A stretch of 64,000 bases of DNA from the NCBI GenBank assembly GCA_022818135.1, contig JAFMSR010000015.1, positions 22,442,706-22,506,705 of the forward strand, in the 5' to 3' direction. The DNA is from Saxidomus purpurata (Eukaryota; Mollusca; Bivalvia; Venerida; Veneridae). Below the pieces are notes generated by a model that was not told where the DNA came from, searched no databases, and was given only the letters and a program-made list of their open reading frames with translations. Both the position numbers and the translations under genes were made by a program. Of the stretch, positions 1 to 12,761 are shown in pieces (position 1 is the first letter of the stretch; each line of letters opens with the position of its first letter).

Positions 1-500
1 CTCTAATTGCTTGCACATGGATTTTCTATGATTTGACCCCCTGACCTAGTTTTTTACCCTTGATGACCCATGTTAGATCTCAACCTAGATTTCATCAAGG
101 CAACCATACTGACAATGATTCATGAAGGTCCAATGAAAAATACAACCTCTATTGCATACACAAGGTTTTTCTAGGATTTGACACCCTGACTTAGTTTTTG
201 ACCCACGTTCGATCTCAATATAGATTTTATCAAGGCAATCATACCGACTAAGTTTTATGAAAATCCAATGAAAAATGCAACCTCTTTTGCATACACATGG
301 ATTTTCTATGATTTGACCCCCTGACCTAGTTTTTGAACCTTGATGACCCATGTTAGATCTCAACCTAAATTTCATCAAGGCAACCATATTGACCATGATT
401 CATGAAGGTCCAATGAAAAATACAACCTCTATTGCATACACAAGCTTTTTCTATGATTTGACCCCCTGACTTAGTTTTTGACCCTAGATCACCCATGTTC
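1..500. repeat. Tandem repeat, ~140-bp unit, about 3.5 copies
   Basis: The motif 'ccaatgaaaaatacaacctc' recurs near 129, 265 and 409. Between copies lies 'gatttgaccccctgac'. The short open frames here run in step with the repeat and are not a gene. Confidence 0.85.
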
Positions 501-1039
501 GAATTTTCTGGTCAATTTTCATGTTGATTGAATACAAATGTGACCTCTTGACTTTAACATTTTTCCTTGATGTGATGGCATTATCTTTAGTAAGTTGTTC
601 TTTCATCTTCACCCTGATGAGCAGAAACTCTACCAACTCTTTCCTATGATAGAGTTGAACCCGAGTTGACTGGTTCTGTAAAACTAACCCTACGCATAAT
701 GAGCAGGGCCCATTTGTGCATGGTCCAATAATTATGGCATCAAATGTTACATAAATTTTATATACTGTGTCAGTGCAGTGTTGGGGGTGGGATATTCATC
801 ACCAGTGATAGGGTGTTCTGAGGTGTTCTATAGGTGACTTTATTGTTTCCAGACAGTGTCAAAACTGTCTCTCTACCGTTTAATCGGGTGACTTTACTCA
901 TTGTCAATAGCCACCTACGAAAAAAAAAAAATGAAAAAAAAAAAATAGTGTTTAGAAACAAATAAAGCGGCAATCAGGATGACCAACTTAATACATTAAT
1001 ACTAAAAGCATTATAATGAAAGTAAATATTAAGGCTTAC
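501..1039. other. Intron sequence of gene E, no exon seen
   Basis: I looked for the Ig2 second-half exon expected on the minus strand and did not find it. An A-rich run lies at 919-946. Otherwise nothing stands out. Confidence 0.5.
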
Positions 1040-4000
1040 TCTTGTGAAGTTTTCACACTGTATCTTGGACTGACAGCTGTGGCAGGTACAACTGTGACAT
1101 TTTTTAAGTCAGCGTACCAACCTACTATCATAAGTGGCCAATTTCCTTTATCTTGACAACCAAAGTATCCAGTGCAGTGAATTGTGAGGTTTCCACCATA
1201 CTCACAGATAGTCTGATTCTGGGGGTATGGCGGAACTGACATTGGACCTCTTGCAAGTATGTCACACTCTGAAATAAAGAAAACAGTCATAAAGCCCTAT
1301 ATTGCTCAAATGACAAGGTCAAGGTCCCATGACATAATTATCTTTCTACTGAATTAAACATTAAGTCAGATATTGGAATTTTGTAATTAGTTTTCAAGGT
1401 ATACATTTAGTTAAAACTTCACCTACAGGTACAGCTTTAAGAGCAACAAAGTAGGTCAACAGGCAATGGTCAAGGTCAGTTGACTGCAGTTCTGATATAG
1501 TTTTGCAAGACTGTTCATTGTGCATATGGTTTAATTCTATCACTGTAGTTTGAACAAGAGCTCACAGTCCCTCACAAGTGACAAATGCCCACACAGTCTG
1601 TGTCCTCTCCATGTGCTCAATAATTGTGCCATGTAATTTTAAAATCCTTCCATGCATGAAGAGTTACCATGCATACAGTATTCTATTACTTTTAAATACT
1701 AAGTGTGACCTTGACCTTTGAGGGAGGGACGTGGGTCTTGCACGTGACACGTCGGCTTGATGTGCTGAACATTTGTGTCAAGTAATTTTACAAAAATCCT
1801 TCAATGCATGACAAAGTTAAAGCCTGACATGAATTAGATATATACAGCATTCTATTACTTTCAAACTTTGAGTGTGACCTTGACCTTTGAGGTAGGGACT
1901 TGGTTTCAGAGAAAGAAATATTTTAAAGATTTCCTACAGAAATCAATGCATACATGTAGTCAAATGACCCAGTAGACAATTTTACATACCAAATATCTAA
2001 GCTCTAGGCCTTGTGGTTAAAAATTGGCAAAGATTTTAAAAGATTTTAGCATATAAATCTATGTAAAACTAGTGACCCCCAGGCAGGGTCAACTTTGACT
2101 CTGGGGGATAATTTGAACAAACCTGAAAGAGGTCCACAAGGCAATGTTACATGCCAAATATCTAAGCTTTAGGCAATGTGGTTTCAGAGAAGAAGTTTTT
2201 ACTATATACGCCTACGTAAAATCAAGTGATCCCCAAGCAGGGTCAATCTTGACAAAGGGGTCATGACTTTAACAATCTTGGTAGAAGTTCACTAGGCAAT
2301 GCTACATGCAAATTGTCTAAGCTGTAGGCATTGTAATTTGAGAGAAGATTTTTAAAATTTAGCCTTTTTGTTGCCATAGCAACCCGAGTTCTGCATGGAA
2401 TGGAATTCTTTGAACAGCTTTGATAAAATACAAGTATACACAAATACGTCATACAAGGAATATCCCTGCCATTTAGTTTCATCAACACTGGCTCAGTGGT
2501 CAGAGTAGATGTCGTTTGAAGGAAATGATAGACAGATGGACTGACAACCTATGATGGATGGTAAAGGTCCCAATAGCTCACCCTAGCTTTGTGCCAGGTG
2601 AGCTAATTATTACCCCTATATCTAACTAATTAGTATAACTAGTGTATAATTTCTTAATCTGAGTATTAGGATTTAAAAAAAGGCCAATATAATATATTAT
2701 ATTTTGGAGAGTTTACCAACAACATCGAGCCTTGTGGTATGGTGAATAGTGTTTGACCTTCCTTCAACATCACAACGATATTCTGTTTCGTCTGTCAACT
2801 TGGCATCAAGAATTCTTAGAATCTGTCCATCCTCTTCTACTTCAGGAGTGTTATAGTCCCCATCAGGTGGAGGTGGGAAATGCTTCCAAGTGTCATCCTC
2901 CCACCTGTGCCACGTGATATTATTGTAACCCTCTGCACAACAAATGATTGGGATTGCGTGAGACAGTCTCACATAGTCATCACTACCAAGCTTTTTTGTG
3001 AATCTTGGTTCATCTGAAATTTAAGATTGAGTTTAAATCAACAATAAGACCTTCAACTACATCTGGAGTCCTGACTTGTTCATCTTTGTTCTTGGCCTGT
3101 TCCATAAGCATTAACTGAACCATGTTCAAAGAGGATCAACTTTTTGTTTTAATATTTACTCAGTAAACAGCGACCAGTGCTGACAATGATCAAATTTCAG
3201 GTGTGTGCAGGTTAATCATAATCTACACTTGTATGCAAAAGGAGTGCAGAGTGTCACCAAAAGTAAGAGTTAATGATAGGGGTGTCACGTTTACAAGTGT
3301 ACACGGAAGCGTTTCGATTAGCAGCGCTAAACGTCCGTTTACACGTAAAATAACACATACAACAGCTTAGTTAATAACATTTACCTTATTATTGAACCAG
3401 ACTACGTACTATAAGTCACATGTTTGAAAATATATGTATTATATATAGTCGCTGAATTTGTGTTCATGTATCGGTGCGATCTGGACTTACATAGCTAAAT
3501 GATTACGTATCTAAAATGGCAGACATATTTAAACAGGTATGTATTATTTGTCACTTCAAAGAATATTGTTTTGAACGCAGCATGTATAGTGATAGACGTG
3601 TACACTTTTACCAATTTCCCTAAATGTGACACCCCTAGTTAATGATATTCATATTGTTCACTTGCTTCTTTAAACAATTTCTTGACCACTAAATGAAATT
3701 TTGAAACTTCTTAATGAAGAGAAGAAACATTCAGGGTTTGACCACAAAACTGTAGTAACTTAAATTAATACATGTATATGAAACAAGTGCTGTCCCTCGT
3801 AAGTGACCAATGCCCCTAAAGTGATGTCTCACATTCTGACCTTGACCTTCAAGGTGTGGATTCAGTACACAATTTCATGATAGTTTATCTCCATAAGCTG
3901 ATCATTTTGTGCTTCTTTATTTTAAAATTCTTCAATGTATAACAGAGTTACAATCTGAACATCAATATTTGCATATAATTATACACATTTTGTATAGAAT

Positions 4001-7000
4001 TTAAAAACATTTTAAGTGTGACTTTAACCTTCAAGGTAAGAATGCTCGACCAGCACATGACACATCATCTTCATGTGCTCATTATCTGATGTGTCATGTA
4101 ATTTTAAAATCCATTCATACATGACAGAGTTACCATGTTTTCATGACCTTTAAATCGTAAGTTTGACCTTTGAGGTAGGGTAATTGGTCTTGCACGTGAC
4201 ACATCGTCTTGATGTGCTGAGCTTTTGTTTCAAGTTACTTTAAAATCATTCAATACATGACAAAGTTACAGTCGGTACACTAATAATTGTGCATATATAA
4301 CAGGATTCCATTACCTTTAAACTGCAAGTACGACCTTGACCTTGGAGGTAGTAATGTGGATATTGCATGCTATACACGTCGCCTTGATTTGCTGAACATT
4401 TGTACCAGGTTAGTTTTAAATCTTTCAATGCATTACGAAGTTACAGCTGGGACAGGAATGTGTGCATATGTACAGGATTCCATTGGCCTTTAAACTCCAA
4501 GTGTGACCTTGACCTTCGAGGGAGTGATGTTGGTATTGCATGTGACATGTCATCTTGATTTGATGACCATTTGTGCTGTATGATTTGAAAATCCCTTTAA
4601 AATACCAGTACTGGCGGAATTCCACTGGAATTTGAAATACCAGTACAGGTGGAATTCCACTGGATATTGAAATACCAGTACAGGTGGATTTCCACTTGAA
4701 ATATTTAGTACATGTTCACAGGCACATCTATATCTTTTGACAGGTCAGGAGAAAAACTTCCATTGTTAATTGTTTAATGACAATTAATCGTCTGTTTGGT
4801 GGCTCAACTGTATATAACATGTAATTTGCACAATCATTTTAACTGTCTCCATCTTAAGCCACTTGTTGTTACTCGGATTCAATGAGACAAAAATAATGCC
4901 AATTTCATGTTTTAATTGTGTGCACAAATTTAATTAATAGTTCATTATTCATATGTAAAGAAATTAAACTATGAGAATACAATAATATTTTCTTTGTTTT
5001 TCAATAACCAGAATAAATTACTAGGGTATGTCAATGACGTTTGTAAAACATTTTCTTTAAAAATGTCGTGAGTGGTATATAAATATATTAACGAGTCACT
5101 GGTATTATAACTGTGGAAATTAACATGGATTTTTTCATTTAGATAAATTCATCATAGTACATTTAATACATTATTAACAAACTGGTGATTATTAAACATG
5201 AAGGGCGAAATTACTGACCATGACAGATGAGTAAATCAATGCAGTTTATCAATAAGACCCATAGAATGAGATATTTTGCCTTGTTAATGCCCAGAATTTG
5301 GATAACTCGAGACCTTCGATAACTTGAGCATTTTATTAGTGCCAGTGGGACTTAAAGATATCAAAGTTTTACTGTAAATTTATTATTATATATACATTAT
5401 GGTTTATTATGTATCTAAATGGACATCATTCTTTAAATAAAGGTGTTATCATTATTATTATTATTAAACCTTCAGAAGTGAGGTCCCAGTGGTGAAAAAG
5501 TGTGTTAAGGTATTGTGCTTGCATAACTGGACTTTAATTTGAAAATAGAAATTAACAGTTCCAACAAAATAGTGTGACCTTGACCTTTGAAATAGCTGCT
5601 AGTGTTTTAATGTATGAGAACTTGTGAACTTATATGAAAAGTGGTCCATACATGCAGAAGTTACAGTTCTACTGGCATGAAAATATTAATAATGTTCACA
5701 AGTCAAGTATCTCCTTAAATAAGCCACTTTTTAGACCTTTGCTGCTCTACTATTCATGTAATTGTGTTTAAGCCTTGGGTGACCTTGAACATCAGCATGT
5801 TGCATATGACTCATCACTGTGCCCTTGCTATATAACTAGAGGCCCAAGGTGACCTTGAAAGTAGCCACCTTGGTGTGGTGTATCCAGACGCTCTATTGTC
5901 TTTAAGACACCAACTAGCTGCGTGAAGCTAAGTTATTTGAAAATATGGATATAGGATACATTCAAGACACAAGTTCTTGCTATATGATTGTATATATTAT
6001 TTATCCGACATTAATCATACTTTATATGAAGTATCGCATTATAATCTCATAATAGTTTAGTACATGTGCACTCCCTCTTTTTAAGAACTGCCTAAACACT
6101 CCTATGTAATTCAGTATGGTCATGACATATACATGTAGATTTTTTGTTTGTTTGTAATTGTGCTTATTGGGTCCACCATCCTCTAAAGAGGCTATCATCG
6201 GTACGACCCGATATACATGTAGATAAGAATCCAGTAAGTTTTATCTATCAAATCTTTACTTCAAGTAGTTTGTTTACACGTCATATCAAATGGCTTTTAA
6301 TAAGCTTCACTCAACTGTCTACCAATTGCCTACCATACTGGATACAAAAATATACTTTTAACTTACATGACAAACACACTCGTGAAGGCTCATGCACTCA
6401 CAGATAAGCTAATGTAACTCAATGCGAAATATGAACAAGATAAAACAGTTTTGCAGCAAACTCTAAATATACAAGTACTAACTTATGACTTACTTGAACA
6501 TTGATTTGGATGAGTCAATGTACTTTTATATTCAAGACAAAGATGAGAATACAATATTTAATGCAGTCGTTCTTTGAACCCGAAAGATTTTTCTATTTCA
6601 AATTTTGAACAATTAAGTGACAAAGTTTTAAATCTTAATTAACCTTATAAAACACAGTAGAATTACTACTGAATGTGACTAAAATATCCCAATAAATGCT
6701 CAGTGTCTCTGTTTCTCAAAAATTAATGTTTTAAAAGGAACTAAGTTAATTTTTATCCTGCTTATAATTTTCAGTTATATTAGCTGTGACCCCTAATAAA
6801 TTATTACAGATACTGAATACAGTCCAAACTGACTAATTGACAGTATCATTTTCGAAATATTAAGCATAGCTAGGATTAAATAATTATCAACCAACAAACA
6901 GGGATTCAAATCAGTCTAGTTTGAATCTACTGTGAGTAAAACCAGTGAGCAAAGCCCACTTGCAAGAAAGATGCTAATCATACCAATGTGACATTTACTG

Positions 7001-7377
7001 ACAGGTGGTTTTTATTCACGTGTTTATATCACGTATATTACACTGTGTTTTCTGTGTTGATGTTTGTTCTCACATTTGTATTTCTTCAGGAGGTGGTCTG
7101 TAACACAGGTTTGGCTGTATATAATTACTTTCTTGTCCATCACAGTTTGAGGTGCACAACTATTTTCATGTCTATACAATTAACATCTATATTTCTGGCC
7201 AGTGGGTATTTAATTTTTAAAAGCAGATTTAACTTAAGAGAAAAGTAAGGTCAAAAGTCAGTGTAACTGGTACCAACCTGTCTTATTTTGCTTCGCACAG
7301 TATGGCTCTGCCATCACAGTCAACACTGTACCTGTAACCATGACAGCGCCAAGGAGCTGGCTTACATGGCACCACAT
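1040..7377 (-). CDS. Gene E: Ig-domain receptor of the cluster, 3' part outside window
   Basis: Three coding exons are visible: 7377-7278 (start ATG, signal peptide), 3013-2717 (Ig1) and 1268-1040 (first half of Ig2). Donors read gttggt, gtaaac and gtaagc; acceptors end in cag. Phases are 1, 1 and 2, the same as in genes C and D. The leader (MWCHVSQLLGAVMVTGTVLT...) ends in a short Cys-containing stretch, PYCAKQ, which matches GYCPEQ of C. Ig1 shows CCAEGYNNITW, FPPPP and YRCDV. Ig2 shows CDILARGP and CTGYFGC, both family hallmarks. The second half of Ig2, the membrane helix and any TIR exon are not found in 1-1039, so they should lie left of the window. Whether E carries a TIR is therefore unknown, but its separate Ig1 and Ig2 exons match C and D, not A and B. 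The first exon has an acceptor at 7404-7405, so an untranslated exon probably lies further right. No stop or frameshift is seen. Confidence 0.82.
1555..1915. repeat. Interspersed 'gaccttgaccttt' bivalve-type repeat
   Basis: Two diverged units containing 'gtgaccttgacctttgagg', 'cttgcacgtgacac' and 'atgcatgacaaagtt'. The same family recurs at 3790-4600, 5570-5640, 35830-36600 and 50690-51300. Confidence 0.75.
1945..2615. repeat. Interspersed repeat, ~150-bp internal period
   Basis: Units contain 'atgccaaatatctaagct', 'gacccccaggcagggtcaa' and 'aggtccac(a/t)aggcaatg'. The block ends at 'agctcaccctagctttg...aggtgagcta', a short imperfect hairpin. I know such blocks as common in bivalve DNA. Confidence 0.7.
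3277..3637. mobile_element. hAT-type MITE in intron 1 of gene E
   Basis: Terminal inverted repeats TAGGGGTGTCAC and GTGACACCCCTA are perfect over 12 bp and are flanked by the 8-bp direct repeat GTTAATGA (3269-3276 and 3638-3645). An 8-bp duplication and a (T/C)AGGGGT end are typical of hAT elements. No open frame of note. Confidence 0.85.
3790..4600. repeat. Interspersed 'gaccttgaccttt' repeat, several units
   Basis: About five diverged units of ~170 bp, each with 'tgaccttgacctt(c/t)' and 'cttgatgtgctgaacattt'. Short open frames on both strands here are repeat artefacts. Confidence 0.75.
4601..4705. repeat. Tandem repeat, 35-bp unit, 3 copies
   Basis: Units begin 'aataccagta' at 4601, 4636 and 4671 and contain the short palindrome 'ggaattcc' in the first two. 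Confidence 0.8.
4706..5560. other. Non-coding intron sequence of gene E
   Basis: AT-rich, with a short (att)n run near 5446-5466. No exon, RNA gene or element recognised. Confidence 0.5.
5565..5900. repeat. Degenerate 'gaccttgaccttt' repeat
   Basis: Contains 'gtgaccttgacctttgaa' (5573) and two further 'gtgacctt(g)aa' pieces; more diverged than the blocks at 1.6 and 3.8 kb. Confidence 0.6.
5901..7277. other. Rest of intron 1 of gene E
   Basis: At 6150-6215 lies a 65-bp block ('attgtgcttattgggtccac' ... 'ggtacgacccg') that recurs inverted at about 16760-16830, so it is part of a dispersed element. The frame at 6988-7248 looks membrane-like but has no homologue or splice context that I recognise. 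Confidence 0.5.
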
Positions 7378-7734
7378 CTCTCAGGTCCCACAGAATCCCA
7401 CTCCTGCAAATATGTGAAATTGATTGAATAAATATTCCTTTGTGGCCATGGATTGCTCATCCGAGATCTAACTGTCTGGATTCTAGGATTGATGCAGAAA
7501 TGGAGCTGCTACATCGTAAAACATAGTTTTATATAGTAGGTCTTCCCACAGCATGACCTAAATTTTGTTCTGATTAGGCCTGTATTATCACACTGGGCTG
7601 AGATCTTACTGTTATACACATTATGTCAAACTAGACCTATCACTAAATGTGATAAATACCCCCTAAAGACTACTTTATAAAATGAGGAAGTTCTTAGTAA
7701 CAGAATACTTTGCAAAAAAACTACAATAGAGATA

Positions 7735-8120
7735 TTGTTCTTGGCAATAACTTTTCAAGATAGAGTTACGGTTCTTGTACACTGAACTTCCTCTCATTGT
7801 GCTGGACCATTGTATAAAGTATTGGATTCCAACCAGTAGTTTTCAAGTTATGCTCTGGACAAGGAAAAGTAACAAAGGGCAATAACTCTGTAATTAGTCA
7901 AAATGGAGTTATGGTTCTTGTGCACTGCACTTCCTCTTATTGTGCTAGACCATTGTATCAAGTTGTATTGAATTCCAACTAGTAGTTTTCAAGTTATGCT
8001 CCGGACAAGGAAAATGCAACAGACGCCTGCCCGACCGACTGCCCACCTGACCGACCGACATACCAACCAACCACTGGGTGACACTTATATACCCCCCTAA
8101 ACTTCATTTTGGGGGTATAA
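7735..8120 (+). repeat. Bivalve-type repeat ending in 'gggggtataa'
   Basis: Two tandem units contain 'gagttatggttcttgtgcac' (7915) or a variant (7760), 'cttcctct' and 'tagttttcaagttatgctc'. They are followed by a C/G/A-rich stretch (gaccgactgcc...) and a 'tatacccccctaaacttcattttgggggtata' hairpin at the end. Confidence 0.75.
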
Positions 8121-8739
8121 ATATGATTTATGTAAAATTAAAATTACTAGAGTGAAAACATAGTTCTATATGGTAGGCTTTCACACAGCATAGCTCAATT
8201 TCTGCTGTTACTGTAACCATAAATGAAGTTGGTGGAGATCTTACTGTTATACACTTTAATTCTATCTAGATCTTACTAGGATTAATTGAGAAATGAATGT
8301 GCTTTTATATAGTGTGTAAACATAGTTAAATAAATATAGTCATATCTGAATTTGGACAGGAGTAGACTGTCAAAATATGATATAGACTAAAGCCAAAATG
8401 AAGGTTCTAGATTCTAGATGAAAACATACAAAATGTAGTTCTACATGGTACTGGTTTCAGAACAGTTTCACGGAATTTCATAGGTCACCAAAGGAACATA
8501 TCCTTGTAAGCACCAAACCGCCCCACCGCATCCATTTTTTTTCAACGGACCAGAATAATTCGAAGCCATTTGGTAGAGGGTCACCCAAGGAACAGGTGTG
8601 TTAGTTAATTTGACATTGGGCCAGTGGTTTCTGACAAGAAAAATTTTGAAGTTCATAAAGGGAAAACTAGCTGACAGTTCTGCATGGATCAACTCAATCC
8701 AAAAGAATCTTACAGAGGAACATGCAAGGATATGCATTT

Positions 8740-9110
8740 AGTGTCATGGTATTATTGGTCCATTCTTTCATGAGGAGGGTGGGGCAACTAGTACCAACAC
8801 TGCAGAGAGATATTCCAGAACTGGCTAAGAGGAGACTCATACCTGATACCTGCTGGTATCAACAGGATGGAGCTGCCCCACATTATAACTGAGCACAGTG
8901 TCACCTGGACACATTTGGAGATAAACTGATTTCCCTGAAAACTACACATGAATGTCCGATTTAAACCCTCTTGATTTCTTTCTGTTGGGGTATTTGAAGG
9001 ACAGACTTAAGTTCCCAGCCTACAACTACAGCAGAACTAAAGAAGTCAATATGTAGACAAACTAAGAAGATTACATAACACACATTTGTTGATGTTATTA
9101 AGAATTTTTG
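8740..9110 (+). pseudogene. Mariner-superfamily transposase fossil
   Basis: Conceptual plus-strand translation gives GIIGPFFHEEG near 8747 and MSDLNPLDFFLLGYLKDRL near 8950-9010. These two blocks resemble the region around the second and third catalytic acids of mariner/Tc1-type transposases. Stops and frameshifts break the frame between them, so it is dead. It lies between gene E and gene A. Confidence 0.7.
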
Positions 9111-9267
9111 GCACATGGTCTCGAGCTTGTGTTGCACAAAAAAAAAGTGGTCATTTAGAACACATACAATAGACAGCTTACATATGTACATGTATGCAAT
9201 TACATAATTATTTAACTAAATCAACATTGACTTACATGTATATGTCCTTCAATAAAACATATTTCTT

Positions 9268-9474
9268 AGTTTATAGTTTATACTAATTTACTTTAGCTCG
9301 AGTGTGAATTAAAGAAAGCTTGTAGCTTATAGAGTCACTCTCGAGTCTGCTTCCTGGAAAAAGCAGTACTGGTGTCATATGAGGAAGTATGGTTGTGACC
9401 CCAGTGGGGCTCGAACCAGCAAACTCTGGGATGAGAAGCCGACACCTTAACCTCTACACCACAGCTCCCCTTAT
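9268..9474 (-). mobile_element. tRNA-derived SINE, full length
   Basis: On the minus strand the head reads like a tRNA: a box-A-like 'tggtgtagaggttaag' and a box-B-like 'ggttcgagccc'. A body with 'ccagtactg' and 'gaagcagactcgag' follows. The 13-bp direct repeat AAACATATTTCTT flanks it at 9255-9267 and 9475-9487. Two relatives lie at 30378-30534 and 52165-52360. Confidence 0.8.
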
Positions 9475-10765
9475 AAACATATTTCTTGAGTTAGAATTTA
9501 CCCTATGTCATTCAAAATTTATAAGCGTTCAACAAGTGGACATATATTTTGGGACATCCTGTGTGTAATAAGTATAAAGGTTATATACAAGAACCCGGAA
9601 TAAGCAAATTTATTACGAGGGAGCCTTAGCTTTAGTTGGAGATACTGAGTCAATATGAAAACTACAACTAGCTTTTTTGAATGAAATGGGCGCATTTGAT
9701 TGGATCAGAAAGTAGGGTAAACTGTAAGGCTCAATATTTCTTCAAGATAGCATGCAATACTTTGACAAATGCCCTTGTACACCTAAAAGGAACCATCCTA
9801 TGAGTAGTAAATGTGCTATATCCATAATAGAAGGTTGCATGCAAAATTTTAGTGCAAAGGGTGATCACTCCTCATAGTTAGAGTGTTTTCAGATTAGTTT
9901 CTCTTGCTAGCCAGTATAAAAATCTTGTCTGACTATTTCTATTTCGAAGGCAAGCGGATTTGGCATTGTAGAGTTGTCCACATTATTTGTCAGAGCTAAG
10001 AAAGTGCCATATCAATTAGGCTATATATAAAGCCATAAATTATAATTTACTTATTCCAGCATATCGTTGAACATTTTTCATATAAAGCCATATATATATA
10101 TATCGTAACTTGACCTCTATATCCAGAATGTATCAGGTTGGTATTAAATTGTCTTTTATCTAATTAATCATTTAATTCACCGGATACCTGCCAAAATACA
10201 GCATGCATGTAAAATTTTATATTTTAATTTAAACATTTAGATTAACCAGCAGTGGGATTTTTCATAAACCTTTATGTTTACAAATAAAGAGAATTATAGT
10301 GATATCTAATTTTTCATTTAAAGAGTGGAAAAAGATGTAATTTAAATGAGATAAATTGAGAGAATCTATGTGTAATATAGAAGGACGGGAACGAATACCT
10401 AAATCGATATTCGAATATTCATATTCGAATATATTCAAATCCCAATTCGCTATGTATGGTATTCATATACATGTCCAAAATAACATACTGAACTTCACAT
10501 GCCTTTGAACCTTTTTTTTCTGTTTAGGCTGAAATTCTAAAATAATAGAAACATTTATTTTAATAAAAGATTTTTTATGGAGAACTCATCTGATGATTGA
10601 TGGTGAGCTAAAATGATGAAAAGCATAACTCGTTTACCTGGAGAAGGTCAACCAAAAGCATTAACGAGCTAAGGGTGTACATGTACATAATGGTGTAGAA
10701 ATTTACAAACCTGGCTCAGATGGAACACAGTGTACAATCCCGAAACGTAACATATCAAACGAACT

Positions 10766-10965
10766 TAAAGTCCCACAATCACTTTGAATTTACTGATATA
10801 GTAATATAATTTTTTTGTTAGGATAATGATAGAAACAATCGTTCTATTGACTCTAAACTCTGAAATAATGTTGACCTCTGCCTTCTTTCGTATTCAAGTT
10901 GTTTCATCAAGAAAAACAGTTGCCATATTCTTATTTTTTTGCAGTATCATTGAACAGTGATAAAG
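10766..10965 (+). repeat. ~200-bp dispersed repeat, copy 1
   Basis: Starts 'taaagtcccacaatcacttt' and ends 'tttgcagtatcattgaa'. Related copies lie at 41415-41545 and 59020-59215, all in the same orientation. Confidence 0.65.
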
Positions 10966-11227
10966 GTATAAACCAGAGAAATATGCATAGGATTGTGTGC
11001 CCTTGAAACATGCTCAATTTCAGTACGTTTGATATGTTCTAGCATCTTATTGCTAGGGAAATCATATTAAATTTATGTGTCCCATGTCTGAATATTAACA
11101 CTTAATATAACTTGAAAAGGGACACTTCCTATAACTGGTGTCAAACTAAATAACTTCAAACACATAAATAATAGAATATTTGCAAGTATCATTACTTTAC
11201 CTGAAAACTTAAGCTATACATTCGTAG

Positions 11228-11370
11228 AGGTTATTATACGGGGCAGGTGTGCCTTTAGGCGATATTGGCACACTTGGTGAGCTATTGGCCCGAGGGCTTT
11301 AGCCCGAGGGCCAATTTGAACCAAGTGTGCCAATATCGCCCAAAGGCACACCTGCCCCGTATAATTACCT
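11228..11370. repeat. Foldback hairpin, ~65-bp arms
   Basis: The arms start 'aggttattatacggggcagg' and end in its near-exact complement at 11356-11370. The centre carries 'ggcccgagggctttagcccg'. A related short 'ggcacac' inverted pair follows near 11729-11760. Confidence 0.8.
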
Positions 11371-11379
11371 TTTTATTGC

Positions 11380-12754
11380 ATATGTTGAACATCAGTTTTG
11401 CTGAAAATGGGAAAAGATAAGACAAAACGATACAAAACGCACATTCCTGCAATACTTATACTATTTCATAAAGATAAATGCCATTGAATGAATAAATTAT
11501 TCATACTATCCACAAAAGCAAACGTGTCAGTTTCCACATTTCGGTGCTCAATAAGCCTAAATTCTAAATTCAATAAACGTTGAGAAAGAGACTTCTGTGT
11601 CCTTTCGCGGCCATTTTCCGTTACGCCCTACGTTGTCAATTACGCCAACGTTTTCACGTGCTGACAGTCTAACGTTGCTGCACAGTGGACCGGAAATAGC
11701 CTCAATACGAATTTTCTGGCACACTAGCAAGTGTGCCGATATCAGTTATCGGCACACTACGTCACGTGATCGTTTTATCGGCCCGTATCACCGACAATCA
11801 AAGGCAAATTTGATACTATATATAGTAACATATGCAATAATAGTCAGTATCGGTAAAATCAGCATTTAAAAATATATAACGGTACCGTAAACCGTTCAAT
11901 ACTCTAAGTTAAGTTGTCGATGTACAATATAAGGGTGGATGCCAGTAATTACAAAAGGCTGATGTGGCGATTATTTGTGCTAAAATGGGGCATTTTTACA
12001 TGTAAGTTGTTCTTTAACAAGAGCTGTCAGTAAGGCAGCGCGCTCGACTTTTTTAGTGCTTGCCAATAAAACAAAACTTTGACAGTTTAAGGGCACACAA
12101 GACTACAACTAGGAATTTCTAAGTTCAAATCAAGAAACATTTTGACAGAGTTATCTTCTCTTGCATACAGATATGCCATTAATGAAACAAATTAACGCTT
12201 CTATAAAATTAAACATGATATTCGGTAAAAGGTAAAATATTATTACAGTCGGTTGATCTGCGTGTGTATCTTTTCGTTTGCTGCATAGATCAGGATCACA
12301 GTCGAGGCTCCGCCTCTCGTGCGATCCGAAACTACACAGCCAACTCAAAAGAAACAACGCCGCTGATCAACCGACTGTTATAATATTCCGTATTTATTAA
12401 CAGTTATAACTTTATGGACACAATGGTAGGCATGTCTGTGAAAATAAAAGTAAGAAAATGTATTACTTATCTTTATTATAATATGAGTAACATTGTATTT
12501 GCAAGAAACAGATGAAACAAAAAGTAAAAATGAGTATATGATCCCAAATCTTAAAAGTACAATTTTTAATCACTGATATAACTACGTAAACTATGTCCTT
12601 TTCAACAGAGTTCCCTGTATGATACCAAACTGCCAATGTTAAAGGCACCCTCATTACCCAATGTCCATTTCAACAGCGAACGACTGTACAGATTTCCTAA
12701 TTGTACAAGGAAAACTGAAGTTTTCATATGATGAGTATTTCTCCCAGCACTTCA
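11380..12754. other. Intergenic, nothing recognised
   Basis: A short inverted pair 'acagtcggttgatc' (12245) and 'gatcaaccgactgt' (12365) bounds about 130 bp, probably another small MITE. No gene seen. Confidence 0.5.
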
Positions 12755-12761
12755 TGATAGA

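Noticed and set aside
6988..7248. 86-codon plus-strand frame rich in hydrophobic residues
   Set aside because: Lies antisense in intron 1 of gene E; AT-rich composition explains the hydrophobic look; no homology recognised.
9400..9474. Possible functional tRNA gene
   Set aside because: Only A- and B-box similarity; it continues into a SINE body and is flanked by target duplications.
11597..11869. 90-codon plus-strand frame
   Set aside because: Overlaps a region of inverted 'ggcacac' repeats next to a foldback; no domain or splice context.
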